From Ewingella americana ATCC 33852 (GTDB lineage: Bacteria > Pseudomonadota > Gammaproteobacteria > Enterobacterales > Enterobacteriaceae), in contig NZ_JMPJ01000017.1 in the NCBI RefSeq assembly GCF_000735345.1, forward strand, positions 1 to 64,000: 64,000 nucleotides of DNA. Reading direction: 5' to 3'. A model generated the notes under the pieces. The model had not been told where the DNA came from, did no database searches, and saw nothing but the letters and a program-made list of their open reading frames with translations. Below are positions 46,952 through 55,744 of this stretch, piece by piece. Position 1 is the stretch's first letter. Each line of letters starts with the position of its first letter. The position numbers were made by a program, and so were the translations under genes.

Positions 46952-48148
46952 ATGAGAAACTGGTTACTGATTGCAGGTTTAACATCCGCGATGGTGGCGA
47001 TGTCTGCCACACCGCTCTACGCAGCAGAAAAAGCTATGGCCCAAACTTCACACTATGCCTATGTCGGGACTTACAATCCCAATGGCGAAGGCGTCTATCG
47101 TTTCAAATTTGATAGCAAAACCGGCGCGCTGACTGACCGCGTGTTGGCCAGCCAGTTGCCGAATCAGGCACAGATGGTGGTGAGCCACGACGGCAAAACC
47201 CTGTTCATCGGCAGTGAAATCGATAACTACAATGGCGGCAAAAATGGCGCGATTGCGGCTTATAAAATCAACCCGCAGGACGGCAGCTTAACGCTGATTA
47301 ATCAGGTAGATTCACAGGGCGCAGGCCCGGTTTACCTGTCGCTGACGCCAAAAGGCGACCATCTGCTGGTGGCTAACTACATCAGCGGCGTGGTGGCGAC
47401 CTTCCCGGTTGATGCCAGTGGCAAACTGGGTGAAGCCAGCGATCATCAGCAAGACTCAGGCCCGGCCGGTGCCGCCAAACCTGAAGGTGCGGCGCCGGGC
47501 AGCTTTGCCGCCAGCGACCACAATGGCCCGCACGCGCATATGATCGCCACCGATCCGAGCGGCAAGTTTGTCTTCTCAACCGATCTTGGTCTGGACCGGA
47601 TCTACCAGTGGAAGCTGGACAGCGCCAGCGGCAAGCTGGAAGCCAACGATCCGCCGTTTATCAACGCTTCTTCCGCCGGGGCCGGACCGCGCCATTTCGT
47701 GTTCCACCCGAACGGTAAAGTGGTATTCCTGATCAACGAAGAAGCTTCGACCCTGACCAGCTACCGCTTCGACAGCGCCAAAGGCACGCTGACCCAACTG
47801 CACGTGCTCTCTTCGTTACCGGCTAACTTTAAAGGCACTAACTTTGCCGCCGGTATCGTGCTGAGCAAGGATGGGCATCACCTGTACGTGGCGAACCGCC
47901 TGCACAACAGCATCGCGCAAATCAACGTGACGGGCGAGGGTGCAATGACCTTCGCTGAGGAAGCTTGGACCCGTGGGGACTACCCGCGCACGCTGACCTT
48001 GTCGCCGGATGGAAAATACATTTACGCGATGAATCAACGAAGCGATAACATCACTCGATTCAAGATTGCTGTCGAGAGCGGTAAACTGACTTTTGTGGAT
48101 GATTACACGCCAGTGGGCAGCCCATCGCAGATGGTGATTGTTCCTTAA
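46952..48148 (+). CDS. secreted beta-propeller lactonase (6-phosphogluconolactonase-like family)
   Basis: 398-aa protein with a Sec signal peptide (MRNWLLIAGLTSAMVAMSAT, cleavage near LYA-AEK). The mature part is a seven-bladed propeller of the lactonase family with repeated blade ends such as VFSTDLGLDRIYQWKLD and YVANRLHNSIAQINV. Export rules out the usual cytoplasmic pentose-phosphate role. It probably opens an aldono-lactone in the periplasm. I place the start at 46952 (GAGGAAA upstream). It lies in line with the operon, 122 bases after dgaF, which suggests that the imported substrate can arise from a sugar lactone. Confidence 0.85.
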   Translation: MRNWLLIAGLTSAMVAMSATPLYAAEKAMAQTSHYAYVGTYNPNGEGVYRFKFDSKTGALTDRVLASQLPNQAQMVVSHDGKTLFIGSEIDNYNGGKNGAIAAYKINPQDGSLTLINQVDSQGAGPVYLSLTPKGDHLLVANYISGVVATFPVDASGKLGEASDHQQDSGPAGAAKPEGAAPGSFAASDHNGPHAHMIATDPSGKFVFSTDLGLDRIYQWKLDSASGKLEANDPPFINASSAGAGPRHFVFHPNGKVVFLINEEASTLTSYRFDSAKGTLTQLHVLSSLPANFKGTNFAAGIVLSKDGHHLYVANRLHNSIAQINVTGEGAMTFAEEAWTRGDYPRTLTLSPDGKYIYAMNQRSDNITRFKIAVESGKLTFVDDYTPVGSPSQMVIVP

Positions 48149-48154
48149 GCGCGT

Positions 48155-48211
48155 TACCTCGCGAGGTAGGCGGAAAAAACGGGTGCGGGGTGACGCAGTG
48201 GGTCATCCCGC
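48155..48211 (+). terminator. paired hairpins after the lactonase gene
   Basis: TACCTCGCGAGGTA (48155-48168) is a perfect palindrome. A second stem, GCGGGGTGAC with GTCATCCCGC (48185-48211), has one wobble pair and is followed by CTTGTCATTT. They separate the catabolic genes from the regulator gene. Partial termination is likely. Confidence 0.55.
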
Positions 48212-48271
48212 CTTGTCATTTCAAGTGGCAGTAGAATTGATGTTTCACAGCAACAACCAACTGGAAGGATT

Positions 48272-50191
48272 ATGGTGAGATTTCCCTATCAACGACTGGC
48301 CCATCTGTTTGATGCATTACAGGCCGAAACGCTGCCTCAGGACGAGCTGGCGAAGCGCCTTGACGTCTCCACTCGCACCGTGCGCGCTGACATTACCGCG
48401 CTAAATGAAATCATGGCCCAGTACGGCGCCTCCTTTGTGCATAACCGCGGCAGTGGTTATCAGCTAAAAATCGACGACCAGACGCTGTTCTCTGCGTTGC
48501 AGGAAACCAACAATCGCCGGGTCAGCCCAACGCCGCGCACCGCGCCGGAGCGGGTGAATTATCTGCTTATACGCTTTTTGACCTCAGCTTTCTCGCTCAA
48601 GCTGGAAGATCTGGCCGATGAATGGTTTGTCAGCCGGGGAACCCTGCAAAATGATATGGCTGAGGTCAGAGAACATCTGGCACGTTACCACCTGAGCATT
48701 GAAACCAAGCCGCGCTACGGTATGAAGCTGTTTGGCGCGGAGTTGGCGATCCGCTCCTGCCTGACAGATTTGTTGTTCCAGCTGGAAAGCGACGAACAGA
48801 GCCATCCGCTGCTGAAAACCGAGAGTCTGGCGCTTGAGGCGCTGGGGCCGTTAACCGATTTTATGCACCAGTCGCTGGCGCAGTCTTCCATTCAGCTGAC
48901 CGATGAAGGCGAGCAGTACCTGATTTTGTACTGCGCGGTGGCGATTAAGCGCATTAGCGGCGGCTATCCGTTGACAGATTTTGATGCCGAAGAGGGCGAC
49001 CCGGCAGTGAAGCAGGTCTCCACGCGTCTGGCGGCCGAGCTTAAAGCACTGGTGGGTAAGGAGATCCCGGCGGCGGAAGAAGCTTATTTGCGGGTGAACA
49101 TCGCAGCGCGGCGGGTACAGAACATTTTGCCGACGGACATTAACGCTGACGACGATGAGTCGCTGGTGGATTACATTCTGTCCTATATCAACGCGCACTA
49201 TAACTATGATTTGCAAGGGGATAAGCAGCTGCGCGCTGACCTTCTCACCCATATCAAGACCATGATCACCCGGGTGAAGTATCAGATTAATATCCCCAAC
49301 CCGCTGCTGAGCAACATCAAGCAGCACTACCCGATGGCCTATGACGTCACGCTGGCCGCAGTCTCCAGCTGGGGTAAATACACGCCGTATTCGCTCAGTG
49401 AGAACGAAATCGGCTTTCTGGTGCTGCATATCGGCGTCGGGCTGGAGCGCCACTACAACATCGGCTACCAGCGCCATCCGCAGGTGATGCTGGTGTGCGA
49501 TACCGGCAACTCGACCATTCGCATGATTCAGGCGCAGATCAGCCGCAAATACCCGCAGCTGGTGGTGACGCAGGTGGTGTCGCTGCGCGATTACGAGAAG
49601 CTGGAGCACATCGACGAAGACTTCATCATCTCCAACGCGCGTATCAATGAGAAGAACAAGCCGGTGGTGGTGCTGTCGCCATTCCCGACCGAATACCAGA
49701 TGGAGCAGCTCGGCAAGCTGGTGCTGGTCGACCGCACGCGGCCCTACATGCTGGAGAAGTTCTTCGACGAGCGCCATTTCATGATAATTAATGAGCCGAT
49801 GACCCAGGCCGAGCTGTTCCACAAAGTGTGCAGCCAGCTGGAAGAAGAGGGCTATGTTGACGCGGAGTTCTATCCGTCAGTGGTCGAGCGCGAAGAGATT
49901 GTCTCGACCATGCTGGGCGAAGGCATTGCGCTCCCGCACTCGCTGGGGCTGCTGGCAAAGAAAACCGTGGTGATCACGCTGCTCTCTCCACAAGGCATCG
50001 AGTGGGGCGATGGCGAAACCGCGCACGTGATCTTCCTGCTGGCGATCAGCAAAGCGGACTATGAAGAGGCGATGGCGATTTACGACTTATTCGTGACCTT
50101 TGTGCGGGAAAGGTCGATGAGCCGTTTGCTGAGCAGTGAGAGTTTTGATTCTTTTAAAGCGATAGCGATAGATTGCTTGAGTAGGATTTAA
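48272..50191 (+). CDS. PRD-containing transcription regulator with EIIB- and EIIA-like domains
   Basis: 639-aa regulator of the BglG/MtlR class. Domains in order: helix-turn-helix (about 8-45, DELAKRLDVSTRTVRADIT), second winged helix (about 95-150), PRD1 (about 190-285), PRD2 (about 295-395), EIIB-like (about 404-490, C409 in VMLVCDTGNS) and fructose-type EIIA (about 500-637, H556 in GIALPHSLG). PRD2 keeps both histidines (H327, H386). PRD1 appears to have lost them (YCAVAIKR and N276). PTS phosphorylation would therefore act through PRD2 and the EII domains. There is no AAA+ domain, so it is not a sigma-54 activator. It is the likely regulator of the operon at 41141-48148. Confidence 0.9.
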   Translation: MVRFPYQRLAHLFDALQAETLPQDELAKRLDVSTRTVRADITALNEIMAQYGASFVHNRGSGYQLKIDDQTLFSALQETNNRRVSPTPRTAPERVNYLLIRFLTSAFSLKLEDLADEWFVSRGTLQNDMAEVREHLARYHLSIETKPRYGMKLFGAELAIRSCLTDLLFQLESDEQSHPLLKTESLALEALGPLTDFMHQSLAQSSIQLTDEGEQYLILYCAVAIKRISGGYPLTDFDAEEGDPAVKQVSTRLAAELKALVGKEIPAAEEAYLRVNIAARRVQNILPTDINADDDESLVDYILSYINAHYNYDLQGDKQLRADLLTHIKTMITRVKYQINIPNPLLSNIKQHYPMAYDVTLAAVSSWGKYTPYSLSENEIGFLVLHIGVGLERHYNIGYQRHPQVMLVCDTGNSTIRMIQAQISRKYPQLVVTQVVSLRDYEKLEHIDEDFIISNARINEKNKPVVVLSPFPTEYQMEQLGKLVLVDRTRPYMLEKFFDERHFMIINEPMTQAELFHKVCSQLEEEGYVDAEFYPSVVEREEIVSTMLGEGIALPHSLGLLAKKTVVITLLSPQGIEWGDGETAHVIFLLAISKADYEEAMAIYDLFVTFVRERSMSRLLSSESFDSFKAIAIDCLSRI

Positions 50192-50216
50192 ACGCGCATT
50201 GGCGCGTTTAAATCCT
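50183..50216. terminator. bidirectional terminator with a perfect 15-bp stem
   Basis: AGGATTTAAACGCGC (50183-50197) and its exact reverse complement (50202-50216) flank ATTG. The regulator stop codon lies inside the first arm. The A/T part of the stem supplies T residues at the end on either strand, so it can serve both the regulator and npr. Confidence 0.8.
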
Positions 50217-50229
50217 TATGACGGGTAAA

Positions 50230-50502
50230 TTAATCTTCGTCGAAGCCGGAATTAATAAGATTAATCACGGCTTCCAAAGCTTGAACCTCATCGGAGCCAG
50301 TGGCTTCGATTTCAATCTGCTGGCCCTTCGGCGAGTCCAGCATCAGCAGCGCGATCACGCTGCTGGCCTCGGCTTCAATGCCTGCGTCGTTACGCAGCAT
50401 CACTTCTGACTCAAAGCTCTGCACCAGTTCAAACAACTTCATTGCCGGGCGGGCGTGCATGCCCAGCCGGTTTTTGATTTCTACCGTTTGTTTAACCGTC
50501 AT
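50230..50502 (-). CDS. npr: nitrogen-PTS phosphocarrier NPr
   Basis: 90-aa HPr-like protein of the nitrogen PTS. It passes phosphate from PtsP to PtsN. The active histidine is H16 in [12 protein letters not shown]. The length equals E. coli NPr. Its start overlaps the rapZ stop (ATGA), the conserved arrangement of the rpoN operon. It is last in that operon and is followed by the shared terminator. Confidence 0.97.
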   Translation of the reverse strand: MTVKQTVEIKNRLGMHARPAMKLFELVQSFESEVMLRNDAGIEAEASSVIALLMLDSPKGQQIEIEATGSDEVQALEAVINLINSGFDED

Positions 50503-51353
50503 GATTTGCGTTTTTCCAGCGTGCGATGGCGGGATTGCACATTCTTCCCGCGAGAACGGAAGTAGTCAGCCAGTTGTTCAGCGATGTAAACCGAGCGATG
50601 TTTCCCGCCGGTACAGCCAATGGCGACGGTCAGATAACTGCGATTGTTGGTTTCCAGCATCGGTAGCCACTGTTCAAGGTAGCTGCGAGTCTGGTAAATG
50701 AAGTTATGCACATCGGTATGGCGGTCGAGGAACGCGGCGACGGGTTTATCCAGGCCGGTCATCGGGCGCAGTTTCGGGTCCCAGTGCGGGTTCGGCAAGA
50801 AGCGCACGTCAAACACGTAGTCGGCATCGATAGGAATACCGTGCTTGAAGCCAAAGGACTCAAACACCATGGTCAGTTCGCGCTCGCGCTTGCCCAGTAG
50901 GCGGGTACGCAGCATTTCAGCCAGTTCGTGAACTGACATCTCTGAGGTGTCGATGATCAGGTCTGCCGAGGAGCGCAGCGGCTCCAGCAGGTCAGCTTCT
51001 TCATCAATCGCACTTTCGAGCGACAGGTTTTTGCTGGAAAGCGGGTGTAGGCGACGGGTGTCGCTATAACGGCGGATCAGCGTGTTGCGATCGGCGTCGA
51101 GAAACAGCAGCTGTGGCGAGAAGCTCGCAGGCAGCTGTTTCATTGCATGTTCGTAAACTTCCGGAGTTTCCGGCATGTTGCGCACGTCGATACTGACCGC
51201 GGCGGAGGTATTACGTTCAGCAAGGGTCTGCGCGAGCTGCGGCAGTAACACCACCGGCAGGTTATCGACACAGTAAAACCCCATATCTTCCAGTGCCCGC
51301 AAAGCAACCGACTTCCCTGAACCGGAACGGCCGCTGACAATCATCAGCACCAT
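50499..51353 (-). CDS. rapZ: RNase adapter protein RapZ
   Basis: 284-aa RNA-binding adapter that brings the small RNA GlmZ to RNase E and so controls GlmS and amino-sugar synthesis. Walker A lies at the N terminus ([16 protein letters not shown]), Walker B-like [14 protein letters not shown] follows, and the C-terminal RNA-binding part contains [17 protein letters not shown]. The start at 51353 (MVLMIVSG) matches E. coli; six upstream codons are unlikely. It overlaps npr by four bases. Confidence 0.97.
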   Translation of the reverse strand: MVLMIVSGRSGSGKSVALRALEDMGFYCVDNLPVVLLPQLAQTLAERNTSAAVSIDVRNMPETPEVYEHAMKQLPASFSPQLLFLDADRNTLIRRYSDTRRLHPLSSKNLSLESAIDEEADLLEPLRSSADLIIDTSEMSVHELAEMLRTRLLGKRERELTMVFESFGFKHGIPIDADYVFDVRFLPNPHWDPKLRPMTGLDKPVAAFLDRHTDVHNFIYQTRSYLEQWLPMLETNNRSYLTVAIGCTGGKHRSVYIAEQLADYFRSRGKNVQSRHRTLEKRKS

Positions 51354-51491
51354 GTTGTCACTCCCCTGCAATCAGTGTTCAGAATTCACTTTCCCGGAAC
51401 ACTATCCGGGAACCGTCATTGGCAAAATCGTGCCGGAAAATAAGATCCGGCTGAACATCAATCAAATGGGTCTTAGACCCTATTGTTCTTA

Positions 51492-51974
51492 TTATTCACT
51501 TTCGGTCATGATTTGGAACAGTTCTTCGTCACTTTGCGCGCCGCGCAGGCGACGGCACACGGCCTTGTCAGCGAGCTTTTTCGCCACTAAAGACAAGGTG
51601 TGTAGATGGGTTTTACATTGATCAGCAGGGACCAGCAAGGCAAAAAGCAGGTCGACAGGTTGATTATCGATAGCGTCGAAAGCGATAGGTTGTTCCAGTT
51701 GAATGAACACCCCTACGGCGCGCAGCGTATCCTCTTCCAATTTGCCGTGAGGAATGGCGATACCTGCACCGATGCCGGTGCTGCCCATTCTCTCGCGAGT
51801 CAAAATAGCGTCAAAAATGACCTGTGGCGCCAGATTGAGCTGTTTGGCGGCGAGTTCGCTGATGATTTCCAGCGCGCGTTTCTTACTGGCGCAGTGAACG
51901 CCGCTTTTGGTGCACTCGGCATTAAGGACCGACGTTAACTGCATGGCTATATCGTTAATCATTTCATCATTCAC
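51492..51974 (-). CDS. ptsN: nitrogen-PTS enzyme IIA PtsN
   Basis: 160-aa EIIA protein that links PTS phosphorylation to nitrogen and potassium balance. The phosphorylated histidine is H76 in GAGIAIPHGKLEED. It is three residues shorter than E. coli PtsN, mostly at the C terminus. It follows hpf by 113 bases and precedes rapZ by 138 bases, as in the conserved rpoN-hpf-ptsN-rapZ-npr order. Confidence 0.97.
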   Translation of the reverse strand: MNDEMINDIAMQLTSVLNAECTKSGVHCASKKRALEIISELAAKQLNLAPQVIFDAILTRERMGSTGIGAGIAIPHGKLEEDTLRAVGVFIQLEQPIAFDAIDNQPVDLLFALLVPADQCKTHLHTLSLVAKKLADKAVCRRLRGAQSDEELFQIMTESE

Positions 51975-52087
51975 TTTTTCGCTCTGACACCGGACAGGCT
52001 CTTTTACCCTAAATGACAGTTCGGCTCGCTGCCAGAAGGTCGCGAGCCGATACTCAAGGTCCGTAGTGCACAGAGACTATGTGGGTG

Positions 52088-52375
52088 CTAGTGCTGTTTC
52101 AGTTTATCTTTGTGCTTGTTTAGCTGGCGAGCCAGCTTATCAATCAGGAGATCGACGGCTGCATACATATCCTGATGATCCGAGGTGGCGTGCAACTCGC
52201 CTCCATTCACATGCAGCGTGGCTTCCGCCTTTTTCTGCACTTTTTCAACGCTCAACACCACGTATACCTGATTTATTCGATCAAAATATTGCTCAAGTTT
52301 GGCAAATTTTGTCGTAACAAATTCTCTGATAGGTTCCGTGATCTCGATGTGGTGTCCGGTAATGTTGAGCTGCAT
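52088..52375 (-). CDS. hpf: ribosome hibernation promoting factor HPF
   Basis: 95-aa short-form HPF that, with RMF, turns 70S ribosomes into inactive 100S dimers in stationary phase. The sequence MQLNITGHHIEITEPIREFV and the C-terminal LARQLNKHKDKLKQH match E. coli HPF (95 aa). I place the start at 52375; nine upstream in-frame codons are unlikely. It is 23 bases downstream of rpoN. Confidence 0.97.
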   Translation of the reverse strand: MQLNITGHHIEITEPIREFVTTKFAKLEQYFDRINQVYVVLSVEKVQKKAEATLHVNGGELHATSDHQDMYAAVDLLIDKLARQLNKHKDKLKQH

Positions 52376-52398
52376 AATGTCTTCCTTCTCTGTTGAGG

Positions 52399-53832
52399 TC
52401 AAACTAACTGTTTACGTTGGTTTGAAGGCGGGATGGACAAAGACTCTCGGTATTTCGCTACTGTGCGGCGTGCGACCATGATCCCTTGATCAGAGAGCAT
52501 GGTGGCTAACTTGCTGTCACTTAACGGTTTGACAGGGTTTTCCGCCGCGATTAATTTCTTCACCAGCGCCCTAATGGCGGTAGATGATGCCTCGCCTCCG
52601 CTGTCAGTACTGACATGGCTGGAGAAGAAATATTTTAGTTCGAAGATGCCGCGCGGGCTGTGCAGGAACTTCTGCGTGGTCACGCGCGATATGGTCGATT
52701 CGTGCATATCCACGGCGCTGGCGATGTCGGCCAACACCATAGGTTTCATAAATTCTTCGCCTGACTCAAAGAACGCCTGCTGCTGCTCGACAATGCAGCG
52801 CGTCACTTTCAGCAGCGTGTCGTTACGACTCTCAAGGCTCTTAATCAGCCACTTGGCTTCCTGCAAATTACTGCGAATAAACTGCCCGTCGCTGTCACTA
52901 CGCGTTGAGTTGCCCATCGCGGCATACTGCTGGTTAATCTTCAGGCGTGGAATGCTGTCTGAGTTCAACTCGACGGTCCAGACGTTCGACACTTTACGCA
53001 CCAGCACATCGGGGATCACATACTCAGATTCGCCAGTGTTGATCGACTGCCCGGGGCGCGGATCCAGCGACTGAATCAGCTGCATCGCACATTTAAGTGT
53101 ATCTTCTTTTAAGCGGGTCGAACGCATCAGTGCGCGAAAATCATGATTGGCGAGCAGATCCAGATGTTCGCTGACAATCAATTTAGCTTCGGCCAAAAAT
53201 GGCGTTTCCGCCACATATTGCGAAAGTTGGATCAGCAGACAATCGCGCAGGTCACGCGCCGCAACCCCTACCGGATCAAAGCGTTGAACGCGTTTGAGCA
53301 CGGCTTCAACCTCTTCCATGCTGACCTCTTCATCGCCCATGCTTTCAAGGATATCTTGCAGCGAGACGGTGAGGTAGCCGGTTTCGTCAACGGCGTCGAC
53401 GATAGAAGTGGCAATGGCGGCGTCGGTATCAGTAAACGGGGTCAGTTCGACCTGCCACATGAGGTAATCTTGCAGCGTTTGGGTGGTTTCGCCCTGATAG
53501 ATTGGCAACTCGTCATCACTGTAGTCATTACCAGTGCCTGACGGCGTTCCTGCGGTGTAAATCTCATCCCACGTGGCGTCGAGCGGCAGCTCCTCGGGCA
53601 TGTCTTTCTGCTCAAGGGCTTCACGCGTATCTAGGCCTTCACTGGCCGTGGCTTCGACGGAATCAATTTCATCATGCAGATCGGTTTGCTCCAACAGCGG
53701 GTTGCTTTCCAGCGCCAGTTGGATCTCCTGTTGGAGCTCAAGCGTCGATAGCTGCAACAGGCGAATAGCCTGCTGTAGCTGAGGTGTCATGGCCAATTGC
53801 TGGCTAAATCTGAGCTGCAAACCTTGCTTCAT
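52399..53832 (-). CDS. rpoN: RNA polymerase sigma-54 factor RpoN
   Basis: 477-aa sigma factor for nitrogen-regulated and other enhancer-dependent promoters. Region I at the N terminus is Gln/Leu-rich ([20 protein letters not shown]), followed by an acidic region II. The C-terminal helix-turn-helix and the RpoN box [10 protein letters not shown], which reads the -24 element, are intact. Length equals E. coli RpoN (477 aa). It lies 72 bases downstream of lptB. The presence of a complete sigma-54 is consistent with the predicted promoter of aapJQMP. Confidence 0.99.
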   Translation of the reverse strand: MKQGLQLRFSQQLAMTPQLQQAIRLLQLSTLELQQEIQLALESNPLLEQTDLHDEIDSVEATASEGLDTREALEQKDMPEELPLDATWDEIYTAGTPSGTGNDYSDDELPIYQGETTQTLQDYLMWQVELTPFTDTDAAIATSIVDAVDETGYLTVSLQDILESMGDEEVSMEEVEAVLKRVQRFDPVGVAARDLRDCLLIQLSQYVAETPFLAEAKLIVSEHLDLLANHDFRALMRSTRLKEDTLKCAMQLIQSLDPRPGQSINTGESEYVIPDVLVRKVSNVWTVELNSDSIPRLKINQQYAAMGNSTRSDSDGQFIRSNLQEAKWLIKSLESRNDTLLKVTRCIVEQQQAFFESGEEFMKPMVLADIASAVDMHESTISRVTTQKFLHSPRGIFELKYFFSSHVSTDSGGEASSTAIRALVKKLIAAENPVKPLSDSKLATMLSDQGIMVARRTVAKYRESLSIPPSNQRKQLV

Positions 53833-53904
53833 ATCTTGGCTTTACTTCCTGAACTGAATTACCCGCCGTCACTCAACGCGAATGAAAGCGGGCAAAATCG
53901 ATGA

Positions 53905-54630
53905 TTACAGACGGAACTCATTGCCGAGATAAACGCGTTTCACTTGTTCATCTTCCAGAATATCTGTCGGAGTGCCGTGAGCAATTAGCTTGCCCTGACT
54001 TACGATGTAAGCGCGCTCACAGACATCCAGCGTTTCACGCACGTTGTGGTCGGTGATTAATACGCCGAGGCCGCTGTCGCGCAGATGTTCGATGATTTTT
54101 TTGATGTCGATAACTGAAATTGGGTCAACGCCGGCAAAAGGTTCATCAAGCAGAATAAATTTCGGGTTAGCGGCCAGCGCGCGGGCGATTTCCACACGGC
54201 GGCGTTCACCACCAGACAGCGATTGACCCAAGTTATCGCGCAGATGGGAGATATGGAACTCCTCCATCAGCTCGTTGGCGCGGTCATTGCGCTGCTCTTT
54301 GGTCAGGTCGTCGCGAATCTCCAGCACGGCCATCAGGTTGTTGAAAACGCTGAGGCGGCGGAAGATCGAAGCTTCCTGCGGCAGATAGCCAATCCCGCGA
54401 CGGGCGCGGGTGTGCAGCGGCAGCAGGCTGATGTCTTCATCGTCAACCACAATACGGCCCGCGTCGCGCTGAACGATGCCCACGACCATATAGAAGGTGG
54501 TGGTCTTACCGGCACCGTTTGGCCCCAGCAACCCAACGATTTCGCCGGAGTTGACGGCCAGGCTGACATCCTCGACCACTTTGCGGCCTTTGTAAGCCTT
54601 AGCCAGATTTTCTGCGATTAACGTTGCCAT
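53905..54630 (-). CDS. lptB: LPS export ATPase LptB
   Basis: 241-aa ABC ATPase that powers LPS extraction from the inner membrane together with LptFG and LptC. Walker A is in [16 protein letters not shown], the signature is [15 protein letters not shown] and Walker B is [13 protein letters not shown]. It follows lptA by 6 bases in the lptCAB block. Essential in E. coli; all motifs are intact. Confidence 0.98.
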   Translation of the reverse strand: MATLIAENLAKAYKGRKVVEDVSLAVNSGEIVGLLGPNGAGKTTTFYMVVGIVQRDAGRIVVDDEDISLLPLHTRARRGIGYLPQEASIFRRLSVFNNLMAVLEIRDDLTKEQRNDRANELMEEFHISHLRDNLGQSLSGGERRRVEIARALAANPKFILLDEPFAGVDPISVIDIKKIIEHLRDSGLGVLITDHNVRETLDVCERAYIVSQGKLIAHGTPTDILEDEQVKRVYLGNEFRL

Positions 54631-54636
54631 AAATTA

Positions 54637-55197
54637 TCACTTACTCTTTTTGGTCGGAGTTGTCGCCGGTTGCTGGCCTTTGTCTTGCAATTGCGAAGGT
54701 ACCAGCACGGTGGTCACACGGCCGCCTTTGTTGTCACTGAAGGCCTGCATCTGCTGTTTTTGCACCAGATAAGTAATCTTGTCGCCTTTCACGTTGCTAT
54801 CTTGTTGTTCCAGATAAGCATTGCCGGTCAGCGTCACCAAGTCATTCGCCACTTCATAGCGCACTTTCAAGGCGTGGCCGCTGATTGGCTTACCGTTATC
54901 CTGCATCTGATAGAAGGTCACAGGGTTACCATAGCCTTCCACCACTTCTTGGCCGGAAACGCCGTTAGGGCGGATAACCACGACTTTATCAGCTTTAACC
55001 TGAATAGAGCCTTGATTCACTACCACGTTGCCGGTGAAGGTCGCAGTATTGGTGTTTACGTCCAGCGCCTGATTAGCAGAGTCGATGGTGATCGGCTTTG
55101 TGGTGTCATCTTTCAGCGCAAACGCCGGAATGCTGACGGCTAACAGAGAGCTGGTGATCAGGAGATTACGGATTCTGTTTTTTGTTTTGAATTTCAT
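54637..55197 (-). CDS. lptA: LPS transport periplasmic bridge protein LptA
   Basis: 186-aa periplasmic protein whose beta-jellyroll units stack to form the bridge carrying LPS from LptC to LptD. The signal peptide (MKFKTKNRIRNLLITSSLLA, cleavage after AFA) precedes the OstA domain (TATFTGNVVVNQGSIQVKAD, VTFYQMQDNGKPISGHA). Its start lies 31 bases inside lptC, the same overlap as in E. coli. The C terminus is Lys/Pro-rich. Confidence 0.97.
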   Translation of the reverse strand: MKFKTKNRIRNLLITSSLLAVSIPAFALKDDTTKPITIDSANQALDVNTNTATFTGNVVVNQGSIQVKADKVVVIRPNGVSGQEVVEGYGNPVTFYQMQDNGKPISGHALKVRYEVANDLVTLTGNAYLEQQDSNVKGDKITYLVQKQQMQAFSDNKGGRVTTVLVPSQLQDKGQQPATTPTKKSK

Positions 55198-55744
55198 AAG
55201 AGGTATTTACCTTATCGATCAGCTCTGCGGTTTTGTTACGCAGATTTCCACGCATTTTCATGCCGTTAGATGTAAAGCCTGTGCCATAAAGCGTCACTTC
55301 ATCATCAGAGGCAACATCTTGCGTTACCAAATTGACTGAAGCGTTGTCGGTTCTAATACGCTGCAATTGCGAGGTATCAGGTGTCAGACTGTCGACCTGA
55401 ACATGACCATACAAATAGAGCATCTTGTCATCGGTCATCTTGGCGCGATCTGAACGAACCGTCCACACAGGAATTTTGTCTTTGTCATACATGGTCATTA
55501 CCGGGTTGGTAAACCATGTTAATTGAGTCGTAGTGTAATATTTGACTTCGTCAGAGACTAGCTTGTAATTCAAGGCACCCAGCGGGTTATAAACCACGGT
55601 CACCGTGTGCTGGCTCTGATAAGTCGGGTCCTGATCGTTTACTGCGACAGGCGCCGCATTGTCTGAGTCAGACAAATTCCAGCCAATCAGGGCTAATACC
55701 ACGATGGCCAGAACGATAGTTATCCAAAGCTTTGGTTTGTTCAT
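55166..55744 (-). CDS. lptC: LPS export protein LptC
   Basis: 192-aa inner-membrane protein with one N-terminal anchor (about residues 7-23) and a periplasmic jellyroll that receives LPS from LptBFG and hands it to LptA. The block TVVYNPLGALNYKLVSDEVKY and the C-terminal VTLYGTGFTSNGMKMRGNLR are typical. It overlaps kdsC upstream (ATGA) and lptA downstream, showing tight operon coupling. Confidence 0.96.
   Translation of the reverse strand: MNKPKLWITIVLAIVVLALIGWNLSDSDNAAPVAVNDQDPTYQSQHTVTVVYNPLGALNYKLVSDEVKYYTTTQLTWFTNPVMTMYDKDKIPVWTVRSDRAKMTDDKMLYLYGHVQVDSLTPDTSQLQRIRTDNASVNLVTQDVASDDEVTLYGTGFTSNGMKMRGNLRNKTAELIDKVNTSYEIQNKKQNP

Noticed and set aside
46952-48148. Lactonase as the pentose-phosphate enzyme Pgl
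   Set aside because: The Sec signal peptide and placement in a catabolic cluster argue for a periplasmic enzyme, although the fold is the same.
48851-49822. 323-codon open frame on the minus strand inside the PRD regulator
   Set aside because: Antisense to a well-supported regulator with clear domains; its translation is His/Arg/Gln-rich without family features.
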